A stretch of DNA of 64,000 nt, from NCBI RefSeq assembly GCF_905475395.1, contig NC_058338.1:12538935-12602934 (forward strand). Direction: 5' to 3'. Positions 14,101-23,220 of this stretch are shown one piece after another. Position numbers and translations under genes: made by a program. Positions within the stretch are counted from its first letter, which is position 1. The number at the start of each line of letters is the position of its first letter. Origin of the DNA: Chrysoperla carnea (taxonomy: Eukaryota > Arthropoda > Insecta > Neuroptera > Chrysopidae). Under the pieces are notes generated by a model, which saw only the letters and a list, made by a program, of their open reading frames with translations, was not told the origin of the DNA and made no database searches.

Positions 14101-14615
14101 TAGTTGAGAAATTCTTAGAATTAAAATATTATAAATTAACGAATTTTAATTTTTGTCTCCATAAAAAAAATGTACCTATATCCTAAATATCCTTAAATCT
14201 AAAAGATCTTACTTTTGAGTGCCCACATTTCACTATTTTTTAATGCACTTCGAAATAAAGCACTTTGTTTTCCACACAAATTTTCATTTTCATTAATAGT
14301 TTTTGGTATAAAATTCACTGGAAATTTATTCCATAAATCAATAATAAATATATTATTATTATAAATTATTTCAGATTTATCCAAATCATTGGATGTTGTT
14401 GCATTTTGATTAAAACAGGTATTATTATTGTTATTACTGTTTTGAATAAATTTTTGTGATGTAAATTGTATAAAATTTGAATAATTTTGAATGCTATTCA
14501 CTTTTTGATCACCAATTATTATTAAAATTGTATATAATGTTAATAACCATAAACTCATTGTATATGATTGTGGCCGTTTTGAACGTCTTTGTCGCACGTG
14601 AACTTGTAAATACAT
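2183..14615 (-). CDS. Nose resistant to fluoxetine (nrf-6)-like acyltransferase, 11 exons
   Basis: Exons, 5' to 3' on the minus strand: 14615-14213, 13288-13053, 6026-5800, 5733-5663, 5073-4883, 4807-4647, 3856-3679, 3616-3423, 3067-2941, 2839-2507, 2434-2183. All phases close, giving about 790 residues. An N-terminal hydrophobic segment (residues 20-35, after a second Met at residue 20) precedes a Cys-containing NRF domain (about 110-240, with [16 protein letters not shown] and WGICLPSGC). An acyltransferase-3 multi-pass domain follows from about 330, with the family's [19 protein letters not shown] (His about 344), [11 protein letters not shown] and the terminal [10 protein letters not shown]. 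Family members are multi-pass membrane proteins linked in nematodes to lipid and drug uptake; the substrate is unknown. Intron 2 is 7 kb and contains the cuticle gene on the other strand. The start could be Met20 (14558) instead of Met1. Identity is sure at family level; exact orthology is not. Confidence 0.9.
5338..5535. repeat. Dispersed repeat copy, inverted relative to 15640-15790
   Basis: The stretch containing GACGATATTCAAATATGTCG and GTAAAATGATCCCCTTTAT recurs as its reverse complement near 15640-15790, with scattered differences and one small insertion. It lies in an NRF intron. The element family is not recognised. Confidence 0.55.
6426..6761 (-). mobile_element. hAT/ZMYM1-like transposase fragment
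   Basis: A 111-codon open frame inside NRF intron 2. Its pattern resembles the C-terminal part of hAT-derived ZMYM1-like proteins: a [20 protein letters not shown] helix, then an acidic F-R-x-I stretch, a basic 'GSQGSRHNR' stretch and a polar tail. No upstream zinc finger or downstream dimerisation domain is visible, so it is probably a decayed remnant. This assignment is from pattern memory only. Confidence 0.35.
7840..7940 (-). repeat. Dispersed repeat with a CACCTA core, copy 2 (partial)
   Basis: Reverse complement of the end part of copy 1: AAGCGTTACAAACTTGGGAC and TAGTATACCTTGATATATTTC are shared with 1800-1860 read backwards. It lies in NRF intron 2. Confidence 0.55.
9424..9433 (+). 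promoter_or_regulatory. TATA box of the cuticle protein gene
   Basis: TATATATAAA lies about 115 bases before the cuticle gene ATG at 9548. A pyrimidine-A initiator-like ATCCATTCATT follows about 25-30 bases downstream, which would give a 5' UTR of about 90 bases. Cuticle protein genes usually have strong TATA promoters. Confidence 0.55.
9548..11781 (+). CDS. RR-2 cuticle protein, 2 exons, nested in the NRF intron
   Basis: Exon 1 is 9548-9559 (MAFK) and exon 2 is 11302-11781, joined in phase 0, giving about 163 residues. The intron after four codons of the signal peptide is the usual layout for insect CPR genes. The signal peptide is about residues 1-18 ([18 protein letters not shown]). Ala-Gln-Pro/Val-Ala-Tyr repeats follow on both sides of the chitin-binding RR-2 domain (about 59-126), which includes [20 protein letters not shown] and [11 protein letters not shown]-2 proteins are secreted and bind chitin in hard cuticle. 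The whole transcription unit lies antisense in intron 2 of the NRF-like gene, and its own 1.7-kb intron is mostly satellite A. A polyadenylation signal AATAAA sits at 11840-11845. Confidence 0.95.
9785..11170 (+). repeat. Satellite A array 1, about 307-bp units
   Basis: Tandem copies can be followed by GCATCCAATCATTAAATTAA at 9931, 10238, 10543 and 10850, with a last boundary at 11160; the spacing is 307, 305, 307 and 310. Each unit has a GGGGTACCCC-type palindrome and a GAGATACGG block. The array fills most of the cuticle gene intron. The 73-codon minus-strand open frames inside each unit repeat only because the unit repeats; I do not regard them as genes. The left edge (9785) starts with an ACTAGCAGATACCCGCCCGC motif. 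Confidence 0.9.
11840..11845 (+). terminator. Polyadenylation signal of the cuticle gene
   Basis: AATAAA 59 bases after the TAA stop, followed by T-rich sequence. Confidence 0.6.
11925..12950 (+). repeat. Satellite B array 1, about 316-bp units, 3 copies
   Basis: The GACGTCA core recurs at 12075, 12392 and 12708 (spacing 317 and 316). Units also share TTTTCAGCTGTGATGTCA, AATTCCGGGATCAGGACTCC and GAGCTAGGTTAATTTTGATC. The array starts about 80 bases after the cuticle gene polyadenylation signal and lies in NRF intron 2. Confidence 0.9.
13555..13900 (+). repeat. Possible tRNA-derived SINE remnant
   Basis: TGGCGCTGGCCCGGCATTCC resembles a pol III A box and GTGAACTCGATCCCC, about 20 bases on, resembles a B box. 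Downstream there are two or three diverged copies of a 'GATCAGTGGA.GAACGCAATCACAGG' type segment. No tRNA fold can be completed, and end repeats were not found. It lies in NRF intron 1. Confidence 0.3.
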
Positions 14616-15639
14616 TGTTTTTATTTGATTTACACAGAAGTAATGTTTTAATAAAAATAGTTTCTAATTAGTATAAATTTTACCTTTATATATTATTATT
14701 AAAATATTTTAAAATATTATTATAATTGATTTTAATTCATTATTTCATAATTATCTATTACCAAAAATACAGTGGCGTTCTTACCATTTATGTATTTTAT
14801 TACTATTCCGAGTCAAATTGGACAAATAATCTGCAAAAATGGACTCACACAGTCACACCGATTTTCAAAATAAATAAGATTTAGATGCCAACTTTCAGAA
14901 ATTGTTCAATTTTTTATTTTTGGCTATTTTAGTGGATAAAAGCAGCTATTGTATTGGAATATTATAATATTAGGTACTGCCAGATCCCCCACAAATTTGT
15001 TGGGAATATTATAAGAGAATATTTTCGTAGTATTTTTAAATTTACTTTACCGCAAAAGTGCTGTCAAAACATCGATAACTCACGTTAATTTATATTCGTA
15101 ACTTTATGTAAAAGTAGAGTAATTGATAATTCTGCGTACGTTAGAAAATAGATAATCCATCGATTACCTATTCATTTATTCTAACGATATAATTTATTGA
15201 CAAAATTTAATTGTAACGACTTAACATAAACAATTTAGAAAAAAACTAAAATAAAAACGACACTGATATTTAAAGTGGTGTTTAAACAAATTTAATAAAT
15301 AAACTATAATTTTTTTTAATAAAATAAAATAATCAAAACCCACTGCTGGCTGGTGTAACTTCTTATATTTTATAATCTGCAATAGCTGCAACTGCGATTA
15401 GTACTGTAATCATAAACATTGTCCTTCACCTCCTTAAACTACTTGGTAAAAATAATAATATTTTAAAATGACCAATCAGACATATTTACCTCTTTTAGGA
15501 GACTAGAGTATATTATTAATAATTTTTTCTTTACTGTTTCAGATTAAGTACTCTCGTTCCGCACTATTTATCAGTGCGACAAATAGCTAATTGCCACATT
15601 CTATGCGCCAAATTTACTTGTGCACTCAAATTATCATTT

Positions 15640-15790
15640 ACGCATGAGGAGAAAACGATTCCCACACAAAATAGAGATCATTTTAATGTATATAAAGGGG
15701 ATCATTTTACCCGACATATTTGAATATCGTCATAAAGACTGAGCTTTTAAAACTTCTTATCATCAAAATGTGTTATAATTTTATTAAAAG
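15640..15790. repeat. Dispersed repeat copy, inverted partner of 5338-5535
   Basis: It contains AAAGGGGATCATTTTACCCG and CATATTTGAATATCGTC, the reverse complement of the block at about 5420-5470. Family not recognised. Confidence 0.55.
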
Positions 15791-17487
15791 TCAACACGAG
15801 TCATGAGTAAAACAACCTGTTTCCGAAAACTAACACAAAACAAGAAATTTTACGTTAAAATTTGACTTACCATAGATCATAAGCTCAAATATACATCGCC
15901 ATATGTCTTTGTTGAACGATTAATTAGATTAAGTGGAAGCCATCGATAAATATTCTAGATGGCTTTAATGGTTCACTTAAATCAACAAGGAATCATTTGA
16001 CCCTGAGAAATCATTATAGACCACTTTCCCCTGACTTCATTCTCGTACAAAAATAAAAATTTTGACCTTGTTACACAATATACTATTATTAAAATGCTAG
16101 ATGCACATATTATGGAGTGTATTATCTCAATCCATAATTAATTTGGATTCCTTTATAAGACTTCTTACCATAAAAAAGTTTTTAATTTTCTGGTAGAGAG
16201 GTATTGTCTTCATCCTGAAAAACGAAATCGAAAATTTAAAATAGCTTTACGATTTATGTAAACAATGCTAAACGAAACACGTAAGCATTAGAGTTCAATC
16301 AATATATGGTCATATTTCCCCCTCATCAGATGCTTGCTATTATTCGCTGCTTTTTTATGAAAAGAGACTTTTTTAGAAGCTCTTATTACGTTTCACTTGC
16401 CCGTTGTTTGTAATCAAATCAAAGCGAATGGTCTTAAATTATATCGTATAGTATAATTTCATAAAAATCATGTCTCGAAATTGCAAAGTGGCCAAGTTAT
16501 CCCATCACTTTTTGGGAGAAACTCTATATACTATAAATAACGAAAATATGAGGGTGTCTTCATTTTAAATGCGACACGCTGTGCATATATTACAAGCAAA
16601 GTTGTGTAAAAGAAATTTTACTAAAATTTATCAATGGATACAAAAACAGTGGTCAATCGAAGAGTTATTGATCTTAGCTAAAGGTCAAATACATCGCACG
16701 GTTTATTAAATATAAGTTTATCAAATGCATCATAATAATATATTTGTTTTGTTATTGACACGTGAAAAAAATTTTCAATTACTAATTTTAGTCCTGCGGA
16801 AATTTGTCATAATATTTACTAGTATTGCCGCGATTCAAGACAAGACGAAAATAGTACCTAAATCTCTCTTATATTGTATAATCTTAATAAACTTCTATTA
16901 TCGTATCAATTATAAGTATATTTTCTACAGATGAAAATTATTTATTGGTTCGCCATTTTTCTATACAGTTAAAGATTGTCTATTCTGCATTTTCCCAACT
17001 AGATGGAACCCTAATTTAACGCTTAAAGCTAGCGTCAAGCGTTATCATAAGGATCTTAAGTCAATAAAAATTTTCGAAGAAGTATCCATAATAAACTGTA
17101 CAACCGAAGCCTCTTCTTGGGTTTTTCGTTGTCGGTTAGTAAATAAATAATTGTTTGGTAATAATAATATTAAATTAACCAAACAGTGCAATGTAATGTG
17201 TAATTAATAGTTATATTGAATTTAATTACTTTTCGTGTGTATGTGTAATATAAAATTTTCAATTTATTGTATTGTTATTGTATTGTGTTTTTGTTGCTAT
17301 AATTAACCTTTTGCCTCTTGAATTTTATGTCAATAACAAAATATAAACCATTAACGTAACGTGGTTTTTCATAATGTTTTAATATTTAAGTAGAAGTTAT
17401 TTAAATTATGAATTATATAGGTCAAAATTATTAACCAAGTGCTCTGTTGCTGTTCACTACTTCATTGAAAATGTGTACATATAGTAC

Positions 17488-17518
17488 CAAAGAATACCGA
17501 ACACTACGGTATTCTTTG
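17488..17518. repeat. 12-bp hairpin
   Basis: CAAAGAATACCG and its exact reverse complement flank a 7-base loop. There is no adjacent T-run or gene end to explain it as a terminator. Confidence 0.5.
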
Positions 17519-17888
17519 ATAGTCTGAAGATGGTCGTACAAGCAGTCCGTGAGGCCTGTGCTTAGGGCTGAACTATTTTAGAGACGGTAAAATTTTTCAA
17601 ATTTAAGATATACAGGGTTGATCACGCTAAACGATACTGAAGATTATGGCTAAACGGCTTGATTTTAACAAAATTTTATTACAAGGCTAGATGGAGGGTT
17701 TTTAAATGGCATATCCTGTTTATTATTTCATTTTCAGATTCTACGATCAAAATAAAGGAGTTACAGTATACCAGTATCTTTATCAAATGCAAACTCAGTA
17801 TATCAACTTCTGAAAAAAACCGAAGAAGTTTTCACTAGCTATGGAAAATCATTATTGCATCTGCAGAAAGGAAGTGGCTATCCGCACA

Positions 17889-18116
17889 ATACCGTCTACG
17901 GTCTAGACCGTCCACGGTATACCGTATACGGTCTATTTAGACGCGGTATGAAATTATTTTTGCCCTTTTATACCGTGGGGCCCTTATACCGTGAACGGTA
18001 TACTTTTTCACGGTATACTCTTTATGCCGTCGAGCGAGAGGGCAAAAATAATTTCATACCGCGTCTAAATAGACCGTATACGGTATACCGTGGACGGTCT
18101 AGACCGTAGACGGTAT
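17889..18116. repeat. Perfect 78-bp inverted repeat with 72-bp loop
   Basis: 17889-17966 and 18039-18116 are exact reverse complements when read base by base. The arms are dense in ACCGT/ACGGT words (for example ATACCGTCTACGG), and the loop itself contains a shorter ACCGTGAACGGT-type dyad. GC content is well above the surroundings. It sits about 390-620 bases before the INTS10 ATG. Coding is unlikely: the plus-strand frame through it simply translates the palindrome. Confidence 0.95.
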
Positions 18117-18305
18117 ACCGTACAGACGGTATACCGTATATATATACCGTATAGACGGTATACCGTATAGACGGTATACCGTATAGACGGTATACCGTAT
18201 AGACGGTATACCGTATAGACGGTATACCGTAGACGGTCTATACGGTATACCGTCTACGGTATACGGTATACCGTCTATACGGCATACCGTATAGACGGTA
18301 TTACG
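18116..18305. repeat. 16-bp minisatellite ACCGTATAGACGGTAT
   Basis: At least seven near-perfect direct copies of the 16-base unit, itself a dyad (ACCGT-ATAG-ACGGT), with a short TATATATA interruption near the start and a partly inverted stretch near 18230-18270. It is continuous with the 78-bp inverted repeat and built from the same ACCGT word. It ends about 200 bases before the INTS10 ATG. Confidence 0.9.
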
Positions 18306-18506
18306 GCATTTTTAAGCAGTATTTATATTTTTTACTTTGTTATAACGGTGTAAACAATGAATTAAAAATATAAAAAAATACATGAATATTCTCTATTGCG
18401 GGAGAATTTAACGTATTAATTCACCCAAAACAATATAGAGACCCCTACTATGCTTTTCCACATGTGTGTTTGACAAATGACAATTGACAACAACAAATAA
18501 ACAATA

Positions 18507-21500
18507 ATGATTGTCGAAGAACCGAAAGTAGATTCTCTTTCAGATGAAGATTATGTTATTTTTAAAGCAAAATATGCACTTAAAACTGATCCGATTTTGG
18601 CTAAAACATGGATGATTACAGCTAAAACATTATATCCGAATAATTTTTCTGTGCAGGTACCATTTAAACAATTTCGATTAAATTTATAGGTTATAATTTT
18701 CTTGAAAAATTTTACAGTTCGAAGCGTATTTAGTTGAAAAAAATGCGAAAAATATTAAAGATGCAGCAAAAAGTTTAAGTGAGATGTAAGTAAAATATAA
18801 AATGATAATTGAAATATTTCTAAAAAAAATTGATTGTAATTTTTTTAGAGTGAGTAGTTTTCAACAACATTCGGAATTGTGGAAAGAAATAGATGCAATG
18901 ACTTCGGCCTTACGTCTCGATCATGATAGTTTAGATAAAGATAATAAATTTTTATGTGATATGTTCAAGTACATTCCATCAGGTGAGTAAATTATATTTT
19001 TTCTTTAATCCAGAAAACAAAACACTTACTTTTAATCCATTTTTTGCTTAGTTTTACTCCACTAATAGATTTTAAAACTAAAAGTGTTATTTTATTGGAT
19101 TTAATTAATTTTTTACAAGATATCCAACATCAAATTTTATTATTAACGGCTGATCGATGTGAGGATACCATGGAACATTGTAGACTTTTGTTACTTCTTC
19201 TAGAAAAATTTCCACATACTATATCAACACATGCGGTAAATATTTCACAAAATGTTGCGTAAGTAATAGTTTCTTTTTAAATTAAACTTTTTATTTTAGC
19301 CTAAGTTAGTAGATACATTAATGACGGCTGAAAAACACAGCCATTTTGGAAATCAACCGATAAATCCATATAGACGATTACTGGTGTGCGATTTACTGAC
19401 ACTTTTAGGTTTATCGAATGCTAAAATTGATTTACCAGCGAAGTTAATGTATAAGTTACTAAATAAAGCTATCGAATATTATTTATGCTGTATTGCTGCT
19501 CCTACCAGTGTGGTAATTTTTGGATTTATTTCATTTTATATAAATTGTTCATTATAAGAATGATTTTAGTATTATATTTTAAGTAATTTTTATAATTTAA
19601 TACAAAATTTTGAATTTATATTACAGGAAACTGAGCCTGGAGATATGCCTTGGAATAAATTATTTAACGTTTTAGAATTAACCGGTCGTATTTTAGGTTG
19701 GGATCCAAGTTTAACATCATTTGATCAGAATTGGTAAGAGTGTTTATTACTAACTGAATATCCTAATCGTCAATCGAGTTCAAATTAAAAAAATAAAATC
19801 ACTAAGAGGCTTTTTCACACAAAGCCTGTTACCTGTGTTTTCTTTTTCGTTTATGAAAAGTTATAAAAATTCATTTCTCTAATCTAGGAATAAAGAAAAT
19901 TATTGGTATAAATTTTCATCATTTTTCAAAACACACAAAACCATGTTAGTCGATGATGTAATTATTAAACAAATTATATACTCGTCAACCTTGTTTTTCT
20001 TGTATTGTCTTCATGAATATACAGCGCTGTCACAAAATTCAACACAATTTACATTAGTTGAAGCTTTCACAGGTGTGTTTAACTTGAAAAGTTATCTTTA
20101 TAAATCGATATCTAGTACAAAAAAGTTTCATTGACAGTAAATTTGATAGAAAATCCGTAAGGATAATTCAGCCAACGTCTAATATAAACTAAAAAATTGC
20201 TCTGCATTTCATTTCATTTCCGTTTTCTTTATCACTCAATACAATTTTCAGTAAAATGAGGCTTTTCTTACTAGATATCGGTCTATTATAAAATGATGTT
20301 AAACAATATGTAAGTTTTAGATGCAAGTTTACCGCGAGTAGTTATGGAAACTACAAAATCTAGTAAACGTAGAAAGATTGAAGAAGATATTAATCAGCCA
20401 ATCTTGACAATAGACAAACCGGCTTCAAATACTGCTCTGACAAATTTTATTATGGCCGCCAATTGTTGGGAAATGTTACATTCATCAGAAATCATTCAGC
20501 GAGGTAAATACAATTTTAAATCAGAATTTTATTTGAGAATTGGCTTATATACTTTCCACCTGTTTGAATACGATTTAAAAGGGATGGTTATTTTGCCACA
20601 AGTTTTTAAATAGAACAAAAAATTAGATTTTAAAATCTTAAATACTACCTACTTGTTTGTTTCACTGTGCTTCTTCAATTTCCCCTTACTCATAAATAAA
20701 AACATTTTTGTTTATCTTTCAGAATTCAGCAAACTTACAAGTAATTTAAAATTGGAACAATCATTAAATAATTTCATATTGGATTTTGCAATGTACAAAG
20801 GACATTATGAAGATGCTTTATTACGCTTACAAGAAGATCGTCCAGTTGAACCTATTGCTGTGTTAACACGTAATTTACGTATTGCATCAATACTTTTCTT
20901 CCAAAAATATTACGGGGTATGTTATTGTTATATAAAACAAATGAAGACAGCAACTAACTGAATTAGTTTTTTAAATACTCATGTTTGAGTATAATTGTTT
21001 TGAGAATTTATAATTATTAAAATAGTTAATATATACAAAATACATGTAAAGAGATAAATAATAGAGCAGATTGTTACGAGATGCACTCGTAAAATTTTTC
21101 ATTAAATTTAATTAATTTTCAGCAATGCTTCGATCAAATTTATGCGATTATTAAAACATTACAACGAAATCAAATGGGTGTGTTGAGTCAAAATTTAACA
21201 GTCGGCGGTATACAACGACATTTACATTTTTTACCATTAAATTATTTAACAGTTGTTCAATATTGTGTGCGATTGATTATTTGTGGGATTAAGGTAATCA
21301 TTTTTTATTATTTTTATCAAATTAACCTTCATTCTACCATCAAAAACACTTTTTTTTACCTTCATGTATCGAAATGGAACATGTTTTTTTGATTGAATCG
21401 TTTTTACCGAAGCTGTAATACCGAGTCATTCATGAAGTTAAAAAAGTATCTGAAATTGTCGTTTTTGATACAAGGGTAGATTAAAGGTTAATTGAAGATA

Positions 21501-22181
21501 ATTACATTCTTTTATAATTGTTATTGTTATTTATAGGACAGTATAAATAAAAATAGTATTAATAAAATACCAGTTTTTAACGATTTAGCATTGGGATGTT
21601 TGTTGGTTTTAATTCAACTAGATTGGCCGCAACAAGAGGATATATTACCAATTATAACGTCTACAATTACTCAACGTGGAACTTTTCATTATCCATTATT
21701 GCAGGTAATTATACCATGTATATATGAAGGTATACTAAGTTGAAGGTATATATATGAAGGTGTACCAAAACTTAAAGAAAACATATTTTTTTACAGAAAC
21801 ATGTTGTAAATGTTGATATCTTGGAAGAACTAATGTATCTTTGGACAGATCAGGGTGGAAATGCTGTTTTAGATATTTTTCTAACCCCACAATCATTGAG
21901 GTAGGTAAAAATAATCTATATAGACTAATCATTTAAATAATAATCCTACTTTACGATCAGCCGAGAGTAAGGCCCGGATTGTCGACGAAATAAAGTACAT
22001 TTTGTTTTTTGTTTGTAGTAACCAAAGAAGAATTGGTACTAGGGGTGCTGATAAAGGTGTTAAAGAAGATTTTAAGCAAGCAATGCGACGTCAAGTTATT
22101 CGTAGCAACGATCCAATTGATCAAGTTGTAACAAATTTTATATTAGGTGAACGTGTACATATTTCACAATGTTTAGGTTAG
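18507..22181 (+). CDS. IntS10: Integrator complex subunit 10, 13 exons
   Basis: Exons: 18507-18656, 18718-18785, 18849-18982, 19069-19235, 19300-19512, 19627-19733, 19888-20072, 20321-20503, 20723-20916, 21123-21293, 21537-21704, 21797-21900, 22019-22181. Phases close, giving about 668 residues (human INTS10 is 710). Family landmarks: the N-terminal AKTWMITAKTLYPNNFSVQ, LWKEIDAMTSALR, LLLLLEKFP, LPAKLMYKLLNKAIEYY, a basic KSSKRRKIEED segment and the C-terminal TRGADKGVKEDFKQAMRRQV. INTS10 is a helical-repeat subunit of the nuclear Integrator complex, which attenuates pol II transcription and processes snRNA ends; it works with INTS13 and INTS14. Exon 3/4 can be joined in two in-frame ways (see findings). 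PIG-B follows on the same strand about 1 kb later. Confidence 0.93.
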
Positions 22182-23220
22182 CAAAAAATGTAGTTTAGTA
22201 TAACGGAAAATGCCGTTTCTTTCGATATTCGTTGTACCTTTTTCAACAAGTCTTAGTATTTTGATCCGCTGTTTCCGAATTTAGAATGATACACTTTCAA
22301 AAGTTGAAATTCCACGACCTTTATTCTGTATTAACTTTTGACCTAATAGAGATTTTTGAAAAATTCAAAGTATGATTGGTTCGTAATTGAAATATCTATT
22401 AATATTTTAATCTAAAATTTTAGTGGCAAAACCGGAAATATGAAAAATTGCGTTTTTTTTTAATAAATATAAACAATTACTAGGAAAACTCTTTTGTGGA
22501 AAAAGTTAAAACGAATATGGAGTACAAAGAATACGGAGCGCTGTACTAGCAAATTATATGAAATAATATAAAATATATAAAGTAAGTAAAAAATTTCTCA
22601 ATTTTCGCCCATTTAGGTGCCTTTTTTCTGCTACCCTCTCCACTCTAGTTGTACGTCCTTAATGTATATATTCTTGGTACACCCATTCGTGTGCGCGTCG
22701 AATATTGCTTTTCATTTTAAAATCACTATATTCACTTGTGTTTCGGACTAAATGATTTATAATCAATTATTATGATGAAAGGCTTACGTGAACACAATTC
22801 CATATAATTCTGTGCTGTTAAGACACTGATCTATATGAAAGTGGATAGAGGATGAATATGGCGTAAAATAAATTTAAGCGTTTAATTTGAAGCATTACCA
22901 GCACACCAGAATGAGTAGTTGGGAACTAAGTGAAATCATTGTACGAAGTATAAATTTATTACGATTTCATACGAAGTATATGTTTGTTAAACATGATGCG
23001 TTAGTTTATACTTCCAGTTTTTTATCAATTTCAATACATGGGATCCTCTATCTAGTTATATCAGAGATCAGTGGTGTACAAGTAGGTATGTACATCGAGC
23101 AAGTAATAATCTTAATCAATAGATAGATAATTAAGTTAGGTTGTACTTTGTACACTGGACACTTACTTAAGCATTGAATTTTAATGTTTATTGTTTTTTT
23201 TTTTTTTTTTTATTACAAAT
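22182..23220. other. INTS10-PIG-B intergenic spacer
   Basis: AT-rich spacer that should hold the INTS10 polyadenylation site and PIG-B promoter. A 72-codon frame from 22911 has no recognisable motif. An 18-base T run ends at about 23211, ten bases before the PIG-B ATG. Confidence 0.5.

Larger units (their letters stand above)
14616..17888. other. Intergenic; no supported gene
   Basis: Divergent interval between the NRF-like gene (-) and INTS10 (+), so it should hold both promoters. It contains a dispersed repeat at 15640-15790 and a short hairpin at 17488-17518 (arms CAAAGAATACCG, loop 7). A tiny minus-strand open frame (15419-15363) is discussed under findings. No longer frame resembles a known protein. 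Confidence 0.55.

Noticed and set aside
17855-18109. 84-codon frame across the 78-bp inverted repeat
   Set aside because: It translates the palindrome itself; no homology or codon pattern supports a protein.
22911-23126. 72-codon frame before PIG-B as an upstream exon
   Set aside because: No motif and no phase-compatible join is needed: the ATG at 23221 with its own donor fits PIG-B exon 2.
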